From the NCBI GenBank assembly GCA_034421015.1, contig DAOUKT010000008.1, positions 1-64,000 of the forward strand: a stretch of DNA of 64,000 bases. Direction: 5' to 3'. The notes under the pieces were generated by a model. That model searched no databases. It saw only the letters and a list, made by a program, of their open reading frames with translations, and had not been told where the DNA came from. This stretch comes from DAOUJW01 sp034421015. Its GTDB lineage: Bacteria > Chloroflexota > Dehalococcoidia > Lucifugimonadales > UBA2985. Positions 1-8,597 of the stretch are shown here, piece by piece (positions within the stretch are counted from its first letter, which is position 1; each line of letters opens with the position of its first letter). The translations under genes and the position numbers were made by a program.

Positions 1-1022
<1,022 letters not shown>

Positions 1023-1066
1023 ACATTCAGGCGCGTAAATCTCTCATTCAGTTGTTAGCATCCCAA

Positions 1067-1141
1067 CGCGGGGTGGAGCAGTGGCAGCTCGTCGGGCTCA
1101 TAACCCGAAGGTCGTTGGTTCAAATCCAACCCCCGCTACCA
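1067..1141 (+). tRNA. Initiator tRNA-Met (fMet), anticodon CAT
   Basis: A 75-nt cloverleaf with anticodon loop CTCATAA at 1097-1103 (CAT at 1099-1101). It has the initiator hallmarks: three G:C pairs next to the anticodon loop (GGG/CCC), A11:U24 in the D stem, and an unpaired first position. Position 1 is C and position 72 is U, so the mismatch is C1.U72 rather than the C1.A72 of E. coli. The 3' CCA is encoded. It starts only about 45 nt after the 23S end and may be co-transcribed with it. Confidence 0.95.
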
Positions 1142-1151
1142 AGCATGAACC

Positions 1152-1178
1152 AAGCGCCCCGCTTTAGGCGGGGCGCTT
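1152..1178. terminator. Strong hairpin after tRNA-fMet, probably bidirectional
   Basis: An 11-bp perfect GC-rich stem (AAGCGCCCCGC / GCGGGGCGCTT) with a 5-nt loop. It lies between the tRNA and the convergent acetyltransferase gene. No long T-run follows on either strand, so termination is inferred from position and stem strength. Confidence 0.7.
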
Positions 1179-1199
1179 AATCTTCGCGAGAGGTTTCTC

Positions 1200-1826
1200 C
1201 TATCCAAACATCTGGGGATCCCTTGTCATGCCCCATAGTGGTATGCCGTTGGGCAACGCCGACTCCGCTGTTACCCGGAACCCGAACCGCTCGTAGTAGC
1301 CGAGGTTATCCGGCTGAGACGTGTCCAGGAACGCGGGCAGACCCTGTGCGTCAATGCGGGGCAGCATGTGGCTGATGAGAGCCGTACCCACACCCACGCG
1401 CTGCGTCGATGGATCGACGCCAATGCTGTCGAGGCGCCAGCAAGGGTGCGGCGGTGACAAGGCGGCGAGCAACGGGCCAAGTGCCCTGCGGCGTCGCCAT
1501 GCCGGGACACCGAGCCGAACGGGCATGGCCCACAAGCCGGACTTCAGCCGCGTCAGGAAGCCATGTCCGCGGCGCTCCGGTGGAGTCCAGATGGTGACTC
1601 CCAGCACGGCGTCGCCCACAGATTCCTGGGCCACGTGCACGATACCGCCGGAATAGACGGCGACACGGATGGTTGCCTTCCAATACCAGGGCAGTCTCGC
1701 GTATCGCGTCGAGGCGTCCGGCAGCAGGTACGTGAAACGGGGCGCATCTGCAAAAGCGTTGGCCATTGCACGCGCAGCCTGCGCAATCTGGCCTGGACAT
1801 ATCGGGGAGATGAGCGGTTCAGTCAT
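1200..1826 (-). CDS. GNAT family N-acetyltransferase
   Basis: Predicted 208-residue acetyltransferase. The acetyl-CoA binding signature of the GNAT fold is visible near the C-terminus (IGVDPSTQRVGVGTAL, i.e. the R/Q-x-x-G-x-G/A motif), followed by the typical YYERFGF strand-loop. The substrate cannot be told. The ATG at 1826 is chosen because GAGGAA (1833-1838) sits 6 nt upstream; a TTG at 1844 would add six residues but lies upstream of that site. It is transcribed divergently from the aldo/keto reductase gene, with which it shares a 13-bp motif in the intergenic region. Confidence 0.85.
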   Translation of the reverse strand: MTEPLISPICPGQIAQAARAMANAFADAPRFTYLLPDASTRYARLPWYWKATIRVAVYSGGIVHVAQESVGDAVLGVTIWTPPERRGHGFLTRLKSGLWAMPVRLGVPAWRRRRALGPLLAALSPPHPCWRLDSIGVDPSTQRVGVGTALISHMLPRIDAQGLPAFLDTSQPDNLGYYERFGFRVTAESALPNGIPLWGMTRDPQMFG

Positions 1827-1843
1827 GGGAAATTCCTCGTGCA

Positions 1844-1956
1844 ATTATATGGCATTGCAGCCATCGTGAGAGCGGACCAATTATTCCCGCTCTGGAACTG
1901 GAATGGCGGCAGTTGCTATCCCCCATTCGCACGCAGCCGCCCAAATGCCATATAAT
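1844..1956. promoter_or_regulatory. Inverted 13-bp motif containing TATAAT between divergent genes
   Basis: The sequence AATGCCATATAAT occurs on the minus strand at 1844-1856, just upstream of the acetyltransferase gene, and again on the plus strand at 1944-1956, upstream of the aldo/keto reductase gene. Both copies end in a perfect -10 hexamer pointing at the adjacent gene. No convincing -35 hexamer was found for either. The exact repetition of the seven bases 5' of the -10 suggests a shared promoter or operator type; this is inference. Confidence 0.5.
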
Positions 1957-1998
1957 GCGTGGGCAGTTACCATCGTTTAATCAGGAAGGAGTTTCCAC

Positions 1999-2943
1999 AT
2001 GGAGTACCGCCAGCTTGGTTCGTCCGGGCTCAAGGTGTCAACCGTCGGCCTTGGGACCAACAACTTCGGAGGCAGGATCGACTTCGATGCCTCGGCAGCC
2101 GTCCTGCGCCAGTGCCTCGACGAGGGCATCAACTTCATCGACACCGCCAACATCTACGGCAGGAGCGTGTCGGAGCAGCACATCGGCGAGACGCTCAAGG
2201 GCGTTCGCAGCCAGGCGCTGATCGCCACCAAGGTGTCCGGCGCAATGGGCGAAGGGCCCAACGACAAGGGCAACTCCCGTATTCACATCATGGAGCAGGT
2301 GGAGGCCAGCCTGCGACGCCTCCAGACCGACTACATTGACCTGTACCAGATTCACTTCACAGACCCCACCACGCCCATCGAGGAGACCCTGCGCGCCCTG
2401 GATGACCTGGTGCGGCAGGGCAAGGTGCGATATATCGGCTGCTCCAACTTCGCCGCATGGCAGGTGTGCGAGGCGTACTGGACATCGAAGACGCTGAACC
2501 TCAACGCATTTGTCAGCGTGCAGCCGGAGTACAGCCTGCTCAACCGGGACGTCGAGCGGGAGCTTCTCCCCTTCTGCGAGGCGTACAACGTGGGCGTAAT
2601 CCCCTACTTCCCCCTGGCCAGCGGCTTCCTCACCGGCAAGTACCGCCAGGGCGAGCCGGTGCCGGAGGGCACAAGGTTCGCCGGGAACGAAAGGGCCCAG
2701 CAGCGCACGCTGACCGAGAGGAACTTTGCCCTGCTCTCCCGCCTGGAGAGCTTCGCCGAGGAGCGGGGCCACCCGATTGTAGAGCTGGCAATCGCCTGGC
2801 TGCTGGGCAAGTCGATAGTCAGCTCCGTAATCGCCGGGGCGACCCGCCCGGAGCAGGTGACGGCCAACGCCAGGGCCGCCGACTGGCATCTCACGGCTGA
2901 TGACATGCAGGAGGTGGAGCAGATCCTCAGGGAGAGCGCGTAG
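1999..2943 (+). CDS. Aldo/keto reductase
   Basis: A 314-residue NAD(P)H-dependent oxidoreductase of the AKR superfamily. The catalytic tetrad can be placed: Asp and Tyr in FIDTANIYG (about residues 47-55), Lys in LIATK, and His in LYQIHFTDP (about residue 118). The C-terminal cofactor segment with SSVIAGATRPEQV is present. Length and order match the family. The ATG is preceded by AGGAAGGAG with an 8-nt spacer. The substrate is unknown. It is followed 57 nt later by a small PaREP1-like gene in the same direction. Confidence 0.93.
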   Translation: MEYRQLGSSGLKVSTVGLGTNNFGGRIDFDASAAVLRQCLDEGINFIDTANIYGRSVSEQHIGETLKGVRSQALIATKVSGAMGEGPNDKGNSRIHIMEQVEASLRRLQTDYIDLYQIHFTDPTTPIEETLRALDDLVRQGKVRYIGCSNFAAWQVCEAYWTSKTLNLNAFVSVQPEYSLLNRDVERELLPFCEAYNVGVIPYFPLASGFLTGKYRQGEPVPEGTRFAGNERAQQRTLTERNFALLSRLESFAEERGHPIVELAIAWLLGKSIVSSVIAGATRPEQVTANARAADWHLTADDMQEVEQILRESA

Positions 2944-3000
2944 AGGGGTTGGCGTCCGTCCTGTATGATGAAAGAGCTTGGATACAACTAGAGGGCGAAC

Positions 3001-3360
3001 ATGAGCCAAACGTCATACATGTCTCGTAGCAGGACTTACCTGGCCCAAGCGTTTGAAGAGCTTGAGAAGGACGATCTGTGCCAGGCATCCGAGAAGGGCT
3101 GGGGCGCGGCTGCTGAGATGGTCAAGGCCGTTGCCGCCGCACGGGGCTGGGAACACGGCGGTCATAGGCAGCTCTTCACCGTGGTTGACCGTTTGGTGGC
3201 GGAGACTGAAGATGGTGACCTGAGAAGCCGGTTCTTGATGGCCGGCCAATTGCACACCAACTTCTATGAAGAGTGGCTTAGCCAAGCCGCAGTCGCAGCC
3301 ACCCTCGCCCAAGTGACCAGCTTTGTTGAGAGGATGGAGGAGCTAGTCGCTGCCGGCTAG
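3001..3360 (+). CDS. PaREP1-like small helical protein
   Basis: A 119-residue, mainly helical protein. The core ASEKGWGAAAEMVKAVAAARGW followed by a conserved-looking H and LF resembles the PaREP1 family, best known from archaea and also found in bacteria; these resemble HEPN-type four-helix proteins in layout. No enzymatic residues can be assigned. GAGGG precedes the ATG. A hairpin at 3391-3421 closes the unit. The family call rests on motif memory only. Confidence 0.6.
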   Translation: MSQTSYMSRSRTYLAQAFEELEKDDLCQASEKGWGAAAEMVKAVAAARGWEHGGHRQLFTVVDRLVAETEDGDLRSRFLMAGQLHTNFYEEWLSQAAVAATLAQVTSFVERMEELVAAG

Positions 3361-3390
3361 CCGGAGCGGCCTAACTTTCGCAACAGATGA

Positions 3391-3421
3391 AGGCGGGGAG
3401 CCTTCAGACGGGGCCCCGCCT
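3391..3421 (+). terminator. Hairpin terminator
   Basis: An 8-bp stem (AGGCGGGG / CCCCGCCT) with a 15-nt loop, followed by CTCTT. It lies 30 nt after the PaREP1-like gene and before the convergent tautomerase gene. Confidence 0.6.
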
Positions 3422-3456
3422 CTCTTATTGAACTGGGAGACAGCTGGCTGCGGACC

Positions 3457-3642
3457 TCACCGCTCAGACGACAGTATCCCGCCCTTGGCCCAGTTCTCCC
3501 TCTCCACGTCGGTGAATATGACAATGGTGTCATCGGCCGTCGTGCGGGCGATGTCGACCACCGCGTCGGTGATGGCCTTGGCCAGCTCCGCCTTCTGCTC
3601 CTTGGTCCTACCGGCGTACATCTCGACTTTGACTATGGGCAT
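3457..3642 (-). CDS. 4-oxalocrotonate tautomerase family protein
   Basis: A 61-residue protein of the 4-OT family, which forms small beta-alpha-beta subunits that assemble into oligomers. After removal of Met the catalytic Pro1 is present (PIVKVEMYAGRT), with Arg11 in the expected place and the family C-terminal ENWAKGG. The start at 3642 puts Pro at position 2 of the precursor and has GGAGG 6 nt upstream; the frame is open further upstream but without a start signal. The physiological substrate is unknown. Confidence 0.9.
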   Translation of the reverse strand: MPIVKVEMYAGRTKEQKAELAKAITDAVVDIARTTADDTIVIFTDVERENWAKGGILSSER

Positions 3643-3740
3643 GATCAACCTCCGGTTAAGTTTTTCGCGGGTGAACGGGGCCGGGCTGAGCCATCGGAAT
3701 CGCCAGCCTCGTTCAGGCAACACATCATAGCACACTTCCC

Positions 3741-3769
3741 TTGTGACCCGGATTGGGGAAAGATATAAT
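3741..3769 (+). promoter_or_regulatory. Promoter of thiL, leaderless configuration
   Basis: TTGTGA at 3741-3746, a 17-bp spacer, and a perfect TATAAT at 3764-3769. The predicted start of transcription is at 3776-3777, which is the GTG start codon of thiL at 3777. Confidence 0.7.
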
Positions 3770-3776
3770 CACACCC

Positions 3777-4760
3777 GTGAAAGTTTCGGAGATAGGCGAG
3801 TTCGCCCTGATACGCGTCCTACAGGAGATGGTGTGCGAGAGCCGTCTGCCCTCTCACGTGACCATTGGCATTGGCGACGATGCCGCCGCATGGCGCAGCC
3901 GGGACTCCCTGGAGCTGGCCACCACTGACACAATGGTGGAGGGCGTCCACTTCCTCCACGACGCGCTGTCCTGGCACGACCTGGGCTGGAAGTCCCTGGC
4001 CGTCAACATCAGCGACATCGCCGCAATGGGCGGGCTGCCCCTTCACGCGCTGGTCACCCTGGGACTCAAGCCGGACACCGAGGTGGACGACGTGAGGGCA
4101 ATGTACGACGGTATGCTTGCATGCTGCCGGGAGTACGGATGCGCCATCGCCGGCGGCGACATCGTGCGCTCGCCCGTCACCTTCATCACGATCTCTCTGG
4201 TGGGGACTGCCCCCGGCCCTCTGCTGACCCGCAGCGCCGCCAAGCCCGGCGACGTTATCGCCGTAACAGGGCCACTGGGCTGCTCCGCCGGCGGCCTGCG
4301 AATGCGCCTGGAGAACCTGAGCTTTGACAAGGACATCAGGGAACGCCTGGCAAACGCCCATGATCGCCCAACCCCCCGCGTTCAGGAGGGGCAGACGCTG
4401 GTACAAGAGGGGGTTCGGGCCGCAATGGACGTCAGCGACGGCCTGGTGGACGACCTGGGCAAGCTGGCCGCCGCCAGCGGCGTGGCGGCCGTGGTCTGCG
4501 CGTCTCAAGCCCCTGTCGACGGCTGCCTGAAGAGGGCCTTCCCCCAGGACTACCTGCAGCTGGCCCTCAACGGCGGCGAGGACTATGAGCTGCTGTTCAC
4601 CGGCAGCGAGGAGGTTGTCGCCGGAGCGCTGGCCGCGCTGGGACCCTCAGCTTCAATTATCGGCCGCATTGTGGAAGGCCCTCCCGGCGAGGTGCGGGTG
4701 CTGGACGACAACGGCGCTGAACTCCAAATCTCAAGGCGCGGCTGGGACCACTTCAGTTAG
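3777..4760 (+). CDS. thiL: Thiamine-monophosphate kinase
   Basis: A 327-residue kinase that phosphorylates thiamine monophosphate to thiamine diphosphate with ATP, the last step of cofactor synthesis. Family motifs are clear: SEIGEFALI at the N-terminus, IGIGDDAA, TTDTMVEGVHF, KSLAVNISDIAAMG, and AMDVSDGLVDDL, with Asp residues that bind magnesium in this fold. The start is the GTG at 3777, which gives the usual N-terminus (KVSEIGEF). No ribosome-binding site precedes it, and a promoter lies directly in front, so the mRNA is probably leaderless. tsaE starts on the base after the stop codon. Confidence 0.93.
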   Translation: MKVSEIGEFALIRVLQEMVCESRLPSHVTIGIGDDAAAWRSRDSLELATTDTMVEGVHFLHDALSWHDLGWKSLAVNISDIAAMGGLPLHALVTLGLKPDTEVDDVRAMYDGMLACCREYGCAIAGGDIVRSPVTFITISLVGTAPGPLLTRSAAKPGDVIAVTGPLGCSAGGLRMRLENLSFDKDIRERLANAHDRPTPRVQEGQTLVQEGVRAAMDVSDGLVDDLGKLAAASGVAAVVCASQAPVDGCLKRAFPQDYLQLALNGGEDYELLFTGSEEVVAGALAALGPSASIIGRIVEGPPGEVRVLDDNGAELQISRRGWDHFS

Positions 4761-5267
4761 ATGACAACCCTGATCCTGAAAAGCCACAGCGCAAGGGAGA
4801 CGGCTCGCATCGGCCGCGTCCTGGGGCAGTACGCCGAGCCGGGAGACGTATTTCTGCTTTCGGGCGAGCTTGGCGCGGGCAAGACTTGCCTCACCCAGGG
4901 AATCGCCAAGGGCATGGGCATCGAGGGGTACGTTCGCAGCCCCACCTTCGTCCTGGTCTCCGTACATCATGGCAGGCTGCCCCTCTACCACATAGACATC
5001 TATCGCCTGGATGACGTGGCGGAGGTGATAGACCTGAACCTGGACGAGTACCTGGCAGGCGACGGCGTGTCCGTGATAGAGTGGGCCAGCAAGGCGCTGG
5101 AGGTGTTCCCGCGGCCCTACATGCTGGTGACGCTGGAGTACGAGGGTGAAAACGAACGCCTTATCAAGCTGGAGCCTGTGGGTGAACGGTACGAGGGCCT
5201 GCTTGCACAGGCGGAGAGGCGGCTGACGAGGACTACTGCGTCCCGCAGAAGGAGACAGGCATCGTAA
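4761..5267 (+). CDS. tsaE: tRNA t6A biosynthesis ATPase TsaE
   Basis: A 168-residue P-loop ATPase required with TsaB, TsaC and TsaD for the t6A modification at position 37 of ANN-decoding tRNAs. Walker A is GELGAGKT, followed by RSPTFVLV, and the HIDIYRLDD stretch typical of TsaE. The ATG follows the thiL stop directly and its stop overlaps the tsaB start by one base, so translation is coupled. The basic C-terminal tail (RRRRQ) is longer than in many homologues. Confidence 0.94.
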   Translation: MTTLILKSHSARETARIGRVLGQYAEPGDVFLLSGELGAGKTCLTQGIAKGMGIEGYVRSPTFVLVSVHHGRLPLYHIDIYRLDDVAEVIDLNLDEYLAGDGVSVIEWASKALEVFPRPYMLVTLEYEGENERLIKLEPVGERYEGLLAQAERRLTRTTASRRRRQAS

Positions 5268-5950
5268 TGGAGCTGTCCATCGACACGTCAACCAGGTACG
5301 CCGCCGTGGGCCTATCCCGGGGTGGCAAGCTGCTGGCGGAGTACGCCTGGGTGTCCCGCCAGAACCACTCGGTGGAGCTTCTCCCCGCCATAGACAATCT
5401 GCTGAAGGGCGCTGGCGCCGCGCCCCGGGACCTGACCTGCGCATTCGTGGCCATTGGCCCGGGGGGCTTCAGCGCCCTGAGGGTGGGCCTGAGCACGGCC
5501 AAGGGCCTTGCGGTGTCTTTAGGCATTCCCCTGGTTGCCGTCAACACACTGGAGATAGAGGCCGAGCCATACCGGGGCATGGAAATGCCCGTCTGCGCCT
5601 TGCTGGACGCCGGGCGCAGCGAGGTGTCGGCGGCGGTGTATGCCGACGAGGACGGCCGGTGGAAGACCGTGCAGGACGCCCGCGTCCTCTCGCCGGAGGA
5701 GCTGTGCTCCGAGGTCGACTCGCCGACCTTCTTCTGCGGAGAGGCGATGCCCCTGGTGGCTGAGACTCTGCAGGCAAGCCTTGGCGACAAGGCAGTCCTT
5801 GCTGACCAGTCGCCGCCGACGCGCAGCCCTGCAACGCTGGCGCAGATGGGCTACGAGCGTCTCGCCAGGGGCGAGCTGGCCGACGTGTCCACTCTGGAAC
5901 CTTTCTACCTCAGGAAGCCGTCGATCACGGAGCCCAGGCGGCCCAGATAG
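5267..5950 (+). CDS. tsaB: tRNA t6A biosynthesis protein TsaB
   Basis: A 227-residue member of the ASKHA-fold Kae1/TsaD family. TsaB is the non-catalytic partner of TsaD in t6A synthesis. The N-terminal LSIDTSTRYAAVGL and the GPGGFSALRVGLSTAKGLA motifs are diagnostic. The start codon overlaps the tsaE stop (TAATG). TsaD is not in the window. The order thiL-tsaE-tsaB-ndk is one transcription unit by spacing. Confidence 0.93.
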   Translation: MELSIDTSTRYAAVGLSRGGKLLAEYAWVSRQNHSVELLPAIDNLLKGAGAAPRDLTCAFVAIGPGGFSALRVGLSTAKGLAVSLGIPLVAVNTLEIEAEPYRGMEMPVCALLDAGRSEVSAAVYADEDGRWKTVQDARVLSPEELCSEVDSPTFFCGEAMPLVAETLQASLGDKAVLADQSPPTRSPATLAQMGYERLARGELADVSTLEPFYLRKPSITEPRRPR

Positions 5951-5989
5951 CCAAAGACCATAGAAACAACCGATTGACAGGAGGCACCC

Positions 5990-6448
5990 TTGAGCACAGA
6001 GCAGACCCTGGTCCTGGTCAAGCCCGATGGAGTACAGCGCGCCCTGGCAGGAGCAATCATCTCACGACTGGAGGCCCGCGGCCTCAGGATCGTGGCCTTG
6101 AAAATGCTGCAGATGTCCCGGGAGATGGCGTCCAACCACTACTCGGCACACGTGGAGAGGCCGTTCTTTCGGAGCCTGGTGGACTTCATCACCGCCAGCC
6201 CAATAGTCGCAATGGTGCTGGAGGGGCCCAACGCAGTCGAGATCGTTCGCAACACGATGGGGGCGACCAACCCCCTCAATGCGCAGCCCGGAACGATTCG
6301 GGGAGACCTGGCGGTGGACATCCAGCAGAACCTGGTCCACGGCTCAGACTCCGTCGAATCGGCCGAGAAGGAGATATCGCTCTTCTTCGCAAAGGAGGAG
6401 ATACTGAGCTACGAGCGGGACGTCGACCGCTGGGTCACTGCACCCTGA
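5990..6448 (+). CDS. ndk: Nucleoside diphosphate kinase
   Basis: A 152-residue enzyme that transfers the gamma-phosphate of NTPs to NDPs through a phosphohistidine. The N-terminal TLVLVKPDGVQR and the active-site NLVHGSDS with the catalytic His are present, and the length is typical. The start is TTG, 5 nt after GGAGG. It is the last gene of the thiL operon. Its last 14 bases overlap the 3' end of the convergent rsfS gene. Confidence 0.96.
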   Translation: MSTEQTLVLVKPDGVQRALAGAIISRLEARGLRIVALKMLQMSREMASNHYSAHVERPFFRSLVDFITASPIVAMVLEGPNAVEIVRNTMGATNPLNAQPGTIRGDLAVDIQQNLVHGSDSVESAEKEISLFFAKEEILSYERDVDRWVTAP

Positions 6449-6797
6449 AGAGCACCGGCGCCTGAGACCAGAGGGACTCTATCTGGTAGAACTCCCGCTC
6501 CTCGGGCCCGAAGACGTGCACCACCAGGTCCCCGTAGTCGAGGAGAACCCAGCCGCCGTCGGTGGACCCCTCACGGTGGTGCAGGCGCATCCCCGACCCT
6601 TCCAGCAGCTCCTCAATGTCCTCCTGGAGCGCCCTCATCTGTCGCCGGGTCTCGCCGGTGAGGATGACGAAGTAGTCGGTGAAGGAGTAGGGGCCGCGCA
6701 TGTCCAGCATCACGATGTCCGTGGCCAGCTTCTCAGAGGCCATGTCCACCACGCGCCGCGCTCCGTCCGAGGCCGATAACCCTGCACTCTCCGTCAT
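6435..6797 (-). CDS. rsfS: Ribosomal silencing factor RsfS
   Basis: A 120-residue protein that binds uL14 and blocks subunit joining, also known as RsfS/Iojap. The motifs ARRVVDMASEKLATDIVMLD, YFVILTG and the C-terminal WVLLDYGDLVVHVF are characteristic. The ATG at 6797 fits the family N-terminus; the longer open frame has no support. No ribosome-binding site is seen and a promoter ends 7 nt upstream, so a leaderless mRNA is likely. It is divergent from mnmA. Confidence 0.92.
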   Translation of the reverse strand: MTESAGLSASDGARRVVDMASEKLATDIVMLDMRGPYSFTDYFVILTGETRRQMRALQEDIEELLEGSGMRLHHREGSTDGGWVLLDYGDLVVHVFGPEEREFYQIESLWSQAPVLFRVQ

Positions 6798-6804
6798 GGG
6801 CAAG

Positions 6805-6875
6805 AGTTTAACCCCTCCCCATACCTGGGTCAACGCTGTGACTCCCTTCACGCAGTCTGCGCCGGAGGGTATACT
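6805..6875. promoter_or_regulatory. Divergent leaderless promoters for rsfS and mnmA
   Basis: Minus strand: TTGACC (6828-6833), 17-bp spacer, TAAACT (6805-6810), then 7 nt to the rsfS ATG at 6797. Plus strand: TTCACG (6847-6852), 17-bp spacer, TATACT (6870-6875), then 6 nt to the mnmA ATG at 6882. Both place transcription starts at or within one base of the start codon. Confidence 0.7.
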
Positions 6876-6881
6876 GGAGGT

Positions 6882-8003
6882 ATGAGCAAGGGCAAGGTTG
6901 TGGTCGCCATGAGCGGAGGCGTGGACTCCTCCGTAGCCGCGTGCCTGCTGAAGGCCGAGGGCTACGAGGTCGTGGGCGTCACCATGAAGCTTTGGGACGA
7001 TGAAGAGGCGGACTCCCGGCGGCCCGCGGGCCAGTTCAAGGGCTGCTGCACCCTGGACGACATCGAGGACGCACGGCGGGTGTGCCAGATAATCGACGCG
7101 CCCCACTACGTGATGAGCTTCCAGCAGGAGTTCCAGGCCCACGTCATCGACTACTTCTGCGACGAGTACATGCGGGGCCGCACACCCCATCCCTGCCTGG
7201 CCTGCAACGACAAGATCAAGTTCGACTTCCTGATGAAGAAGGCCGCCGCCCTGGACATCGACTACATATCAACGGGCCACTACGCCCGGCTGGACGCCTC
7301 CAACGGCCGGATGCGGCTGCTCAAGGGAATCGACACAACCAAGGACCAGTCCTACGTCCTGTTCAACCTGCGGCCGCACCAGGCGGAGCGCCTCCTGCTC
7401 CCCGTGGGCTGGCGTTCCAAGAAGGAGATACGGGACATCGCCCGCGCCGAGGGCCTGCCCGTGGCCGACAAGCCCGACAGCCAGGAGATCTGCTTCATCC
7501 CCCAGAACGACTACCGCGCTTTCCTGGCCCAGCGCTTTCCTCCCACTCCCGGGGAGATTGTGGACGAGTCCGGCGCGGTGCTGGGGCAGCACCAGGGCGT
7601 GCAGGGCTTCACCGTGGGCCAGAGGCGCGGCCTGGGCATCCACAGCCCGCAGCCCATGTTCGTCCTGAATATAGACGCGGGCGCAAACCGCGTTGTGGTT
7701 GGCCCGGCCGAGGGCCTGATGCAGCGCAGCCTGTGGGCCAGCGGCGTCAACTACCTGTCCGGCGTTGCGCCGGACGGCCCGGTTGAGGTCGAGGCCAAGA
7801 TACGCTACAAGGCCGGAGAGTCCGGGGCCACCCTTGTCCCCCACGACGACTGGGCGGAGGTCCGGTTCCGGGACCCACAGCGCGCCGTTACGCCGGGCCA
7901 GGCCGTCGTCTTCTACCTCGGCGACGAGGTGCTGGGCGGCGGGTACATAGAGGGCGCGCTGCTGGAGTCAGCCGTGCCTGCGACGGGCGTGAGCCGTCCG
8001 TAG
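6882..8003 (+). CDS. mnmA: tRNA 2-thiouridylase MnmA
   Basis: A 373-residue enzyme that adds sulfur to U34 of tRNAs for Lys, Glu and Gln. The PP-loop ATP site (AMSGGVDSSVAA), the first catalytic Cys in HPCLACNDKIKF (about residue 105), the second Cys in DSQEICFIP (about residue 204), and the C-terminal GQRRGLGI and PGQAVVFY motifs are all present. GGAGG lies only one base before the ATG, too close to act as a ribosome-binding site, while a -10 hexamer lies 6 nt upstream; a leaderless mRNA is likely. Confidence 0.96.
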   Translation: MSKGKVVVAMSGGVDSSVAACLLKAEGYEVVGVTMKLWDDEEADSRRPAGQFKGCCTLDDIEDARRVCQIIDAPHYVMSFQQEFQAHVIDYFCDEYMRGRTPHPCLACNDKIKFDFLMKKAAALDIDYISTGHYARLDASNGRMRLLKGIDTTKDQSYVLFNLRPHQAERLLLPVGWRSKKEIRDIARAEGLPVADKPDSQEICFIPQNDYRAFLAQRFPPTPGEIVDESGAVLGQHQGVQGFTVGQRRGLGIHSPQPMFVLNIDAGANRVVVGPAEGLMQRSLWASGVNYLSGVAPDGPVEVEAKIRYKAGESGATLVPHDDWAEVRFRDPQRAVTPGQAVVFYLGDEVLGGGYIEGALLESAVPATGVSRP

Positions 8004-8025
8004 TCCAGGAAATGGTTTCGTAGTC

Positions 8026-8086
8026 GCTCCCGTGCAGACGGGAGCCTATCCCCTCCCCTCACCTGGATGCCCGTTTTCACGGGCAT
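8026..8086. repeat. Two small hairpins in a 230-bp gene-free stretch
   Basis: The gap 8004-8233 contains GCTCCCGT/ACGGGAGC (8026-8045, 4-nt loop) and ATGCCCGT/ACGGGCAT (8067-8086, 4-nt loop). The second shares CACGGGCATGACGT with 36331-36350, so it is part of a dispersed repeat. They may terminate mnmA. Nothing else is recognised in this gap before the higB promoter. Confidence 0.55.
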
Positions 8087-8233
8087 GACGTTAGTCCGTT
8101 GCTCCCATGCAAGCCTGCCCAGTGCCTGACACTGTGACAGGAGCCTATCCCCACTTAATCTCCATTTGGGATTCTCGGCCCGCACTCCCAATACATTCTT
8201 CACTTAGATAGCTTTCGTTATATGCGTTACTAC

Positions 8234-8262
8234 TTGCGCTTGTTTTGGGAGCGTTGTATAAT
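8234..8262 (+). promoter_or_regulatory. Promoter of the higB-higA-abiJ block
   Basis: TTGCGC at 8234-8239, 17-bp spacer, perfect TATAAT at 8257-8262, giving a transcription start near 8269. A strong AGGAGGAG follows at about 8274-8281. Confidence 0.65.
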
Positions 8263-8284
8263 GAAATCCAAAGAGGAGGAGTTT

Positions 8285-8311
8285 ATGCGCGCCTGTGAGA
8301 ATCATTGCTAA
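8285..8311 (+). other. Eight-codon leader ORF overlapping the higB start
   Basis: The best ribosome-binding site (AGGAGGAG) serves an ATG at 8285, which opens an 8-codon frame encoding MRACENHC and stops at TAA 8309-8311. The higB GTG at 8295 lies inside it in another frame, 13 nt from the same ribosome-binding site. It may be a translated leader, a reinitiation device, or chance. Confidence 0.35.
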
Positions 8312-8597
8312 GAAGGCCCTCCGTGATTTCTGGCTGGCGCACGCCGATGCTGAGGATCCACTTAAAGCCTGGTACGATCAGGCTAGCAGGGAGCGTTGGG
8401 AGTCACCTGCAAGAGTCCAGGAACTTCACCCAACTGCCAGCATTGTCGGAAAGGATAGGGTTGTGTTCCGGCTGAAGGGTGGCGCTTACCGGTTGATAGT
8501 GAGTGTGGTCTATCCGATTGAGCGCGTCTACATCTGTTTCGTAGGTACCCATGCCGAATATGACCGCGTGAACGCACAGGAGGTGAGATTTTGGTAG
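8295..8597 (+). CDS. higB: HigB-type toxin (RelE-superfamily mRNA interferase)
   Basis: A 100-residue toxin of the HigB family, whose members cleave mRNA on the ribosome. The N-terminus MRIIAKKALRDFW, the LKAWYDQA helix, and the C-terminal strands YRLIVSVVYPIERVYICFVGTHAEYDRV match the family closely. The GTG at 8295 gives the expected first residues. Its stop overlaps the start of the antitoxin gene. Base composition is lower in GC than the flanking housekeeping genes, consistent with transfer. Confidence 0.9.
   Translation: MRIIAKKALRDFWLAHADAEDPLKAWYDQASRERWESPARVQELHPTASIVGKDRVVFRLKGGAYRLIVSVVYPIERVYICFVGTHAEYDRVNAQEVRFW

Noticed and set aside
2038..3009. 323-codon minus-strand frame over the aldo/keto reductase
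   Set aside because: Antisense shadow; no start signal and no family motifs.
3720..3776. TPP riboswitch ahead of thiL
   Set aside because: The promoter abuts the start codon; there is no leader RNA and no CUGAGA-type motif.
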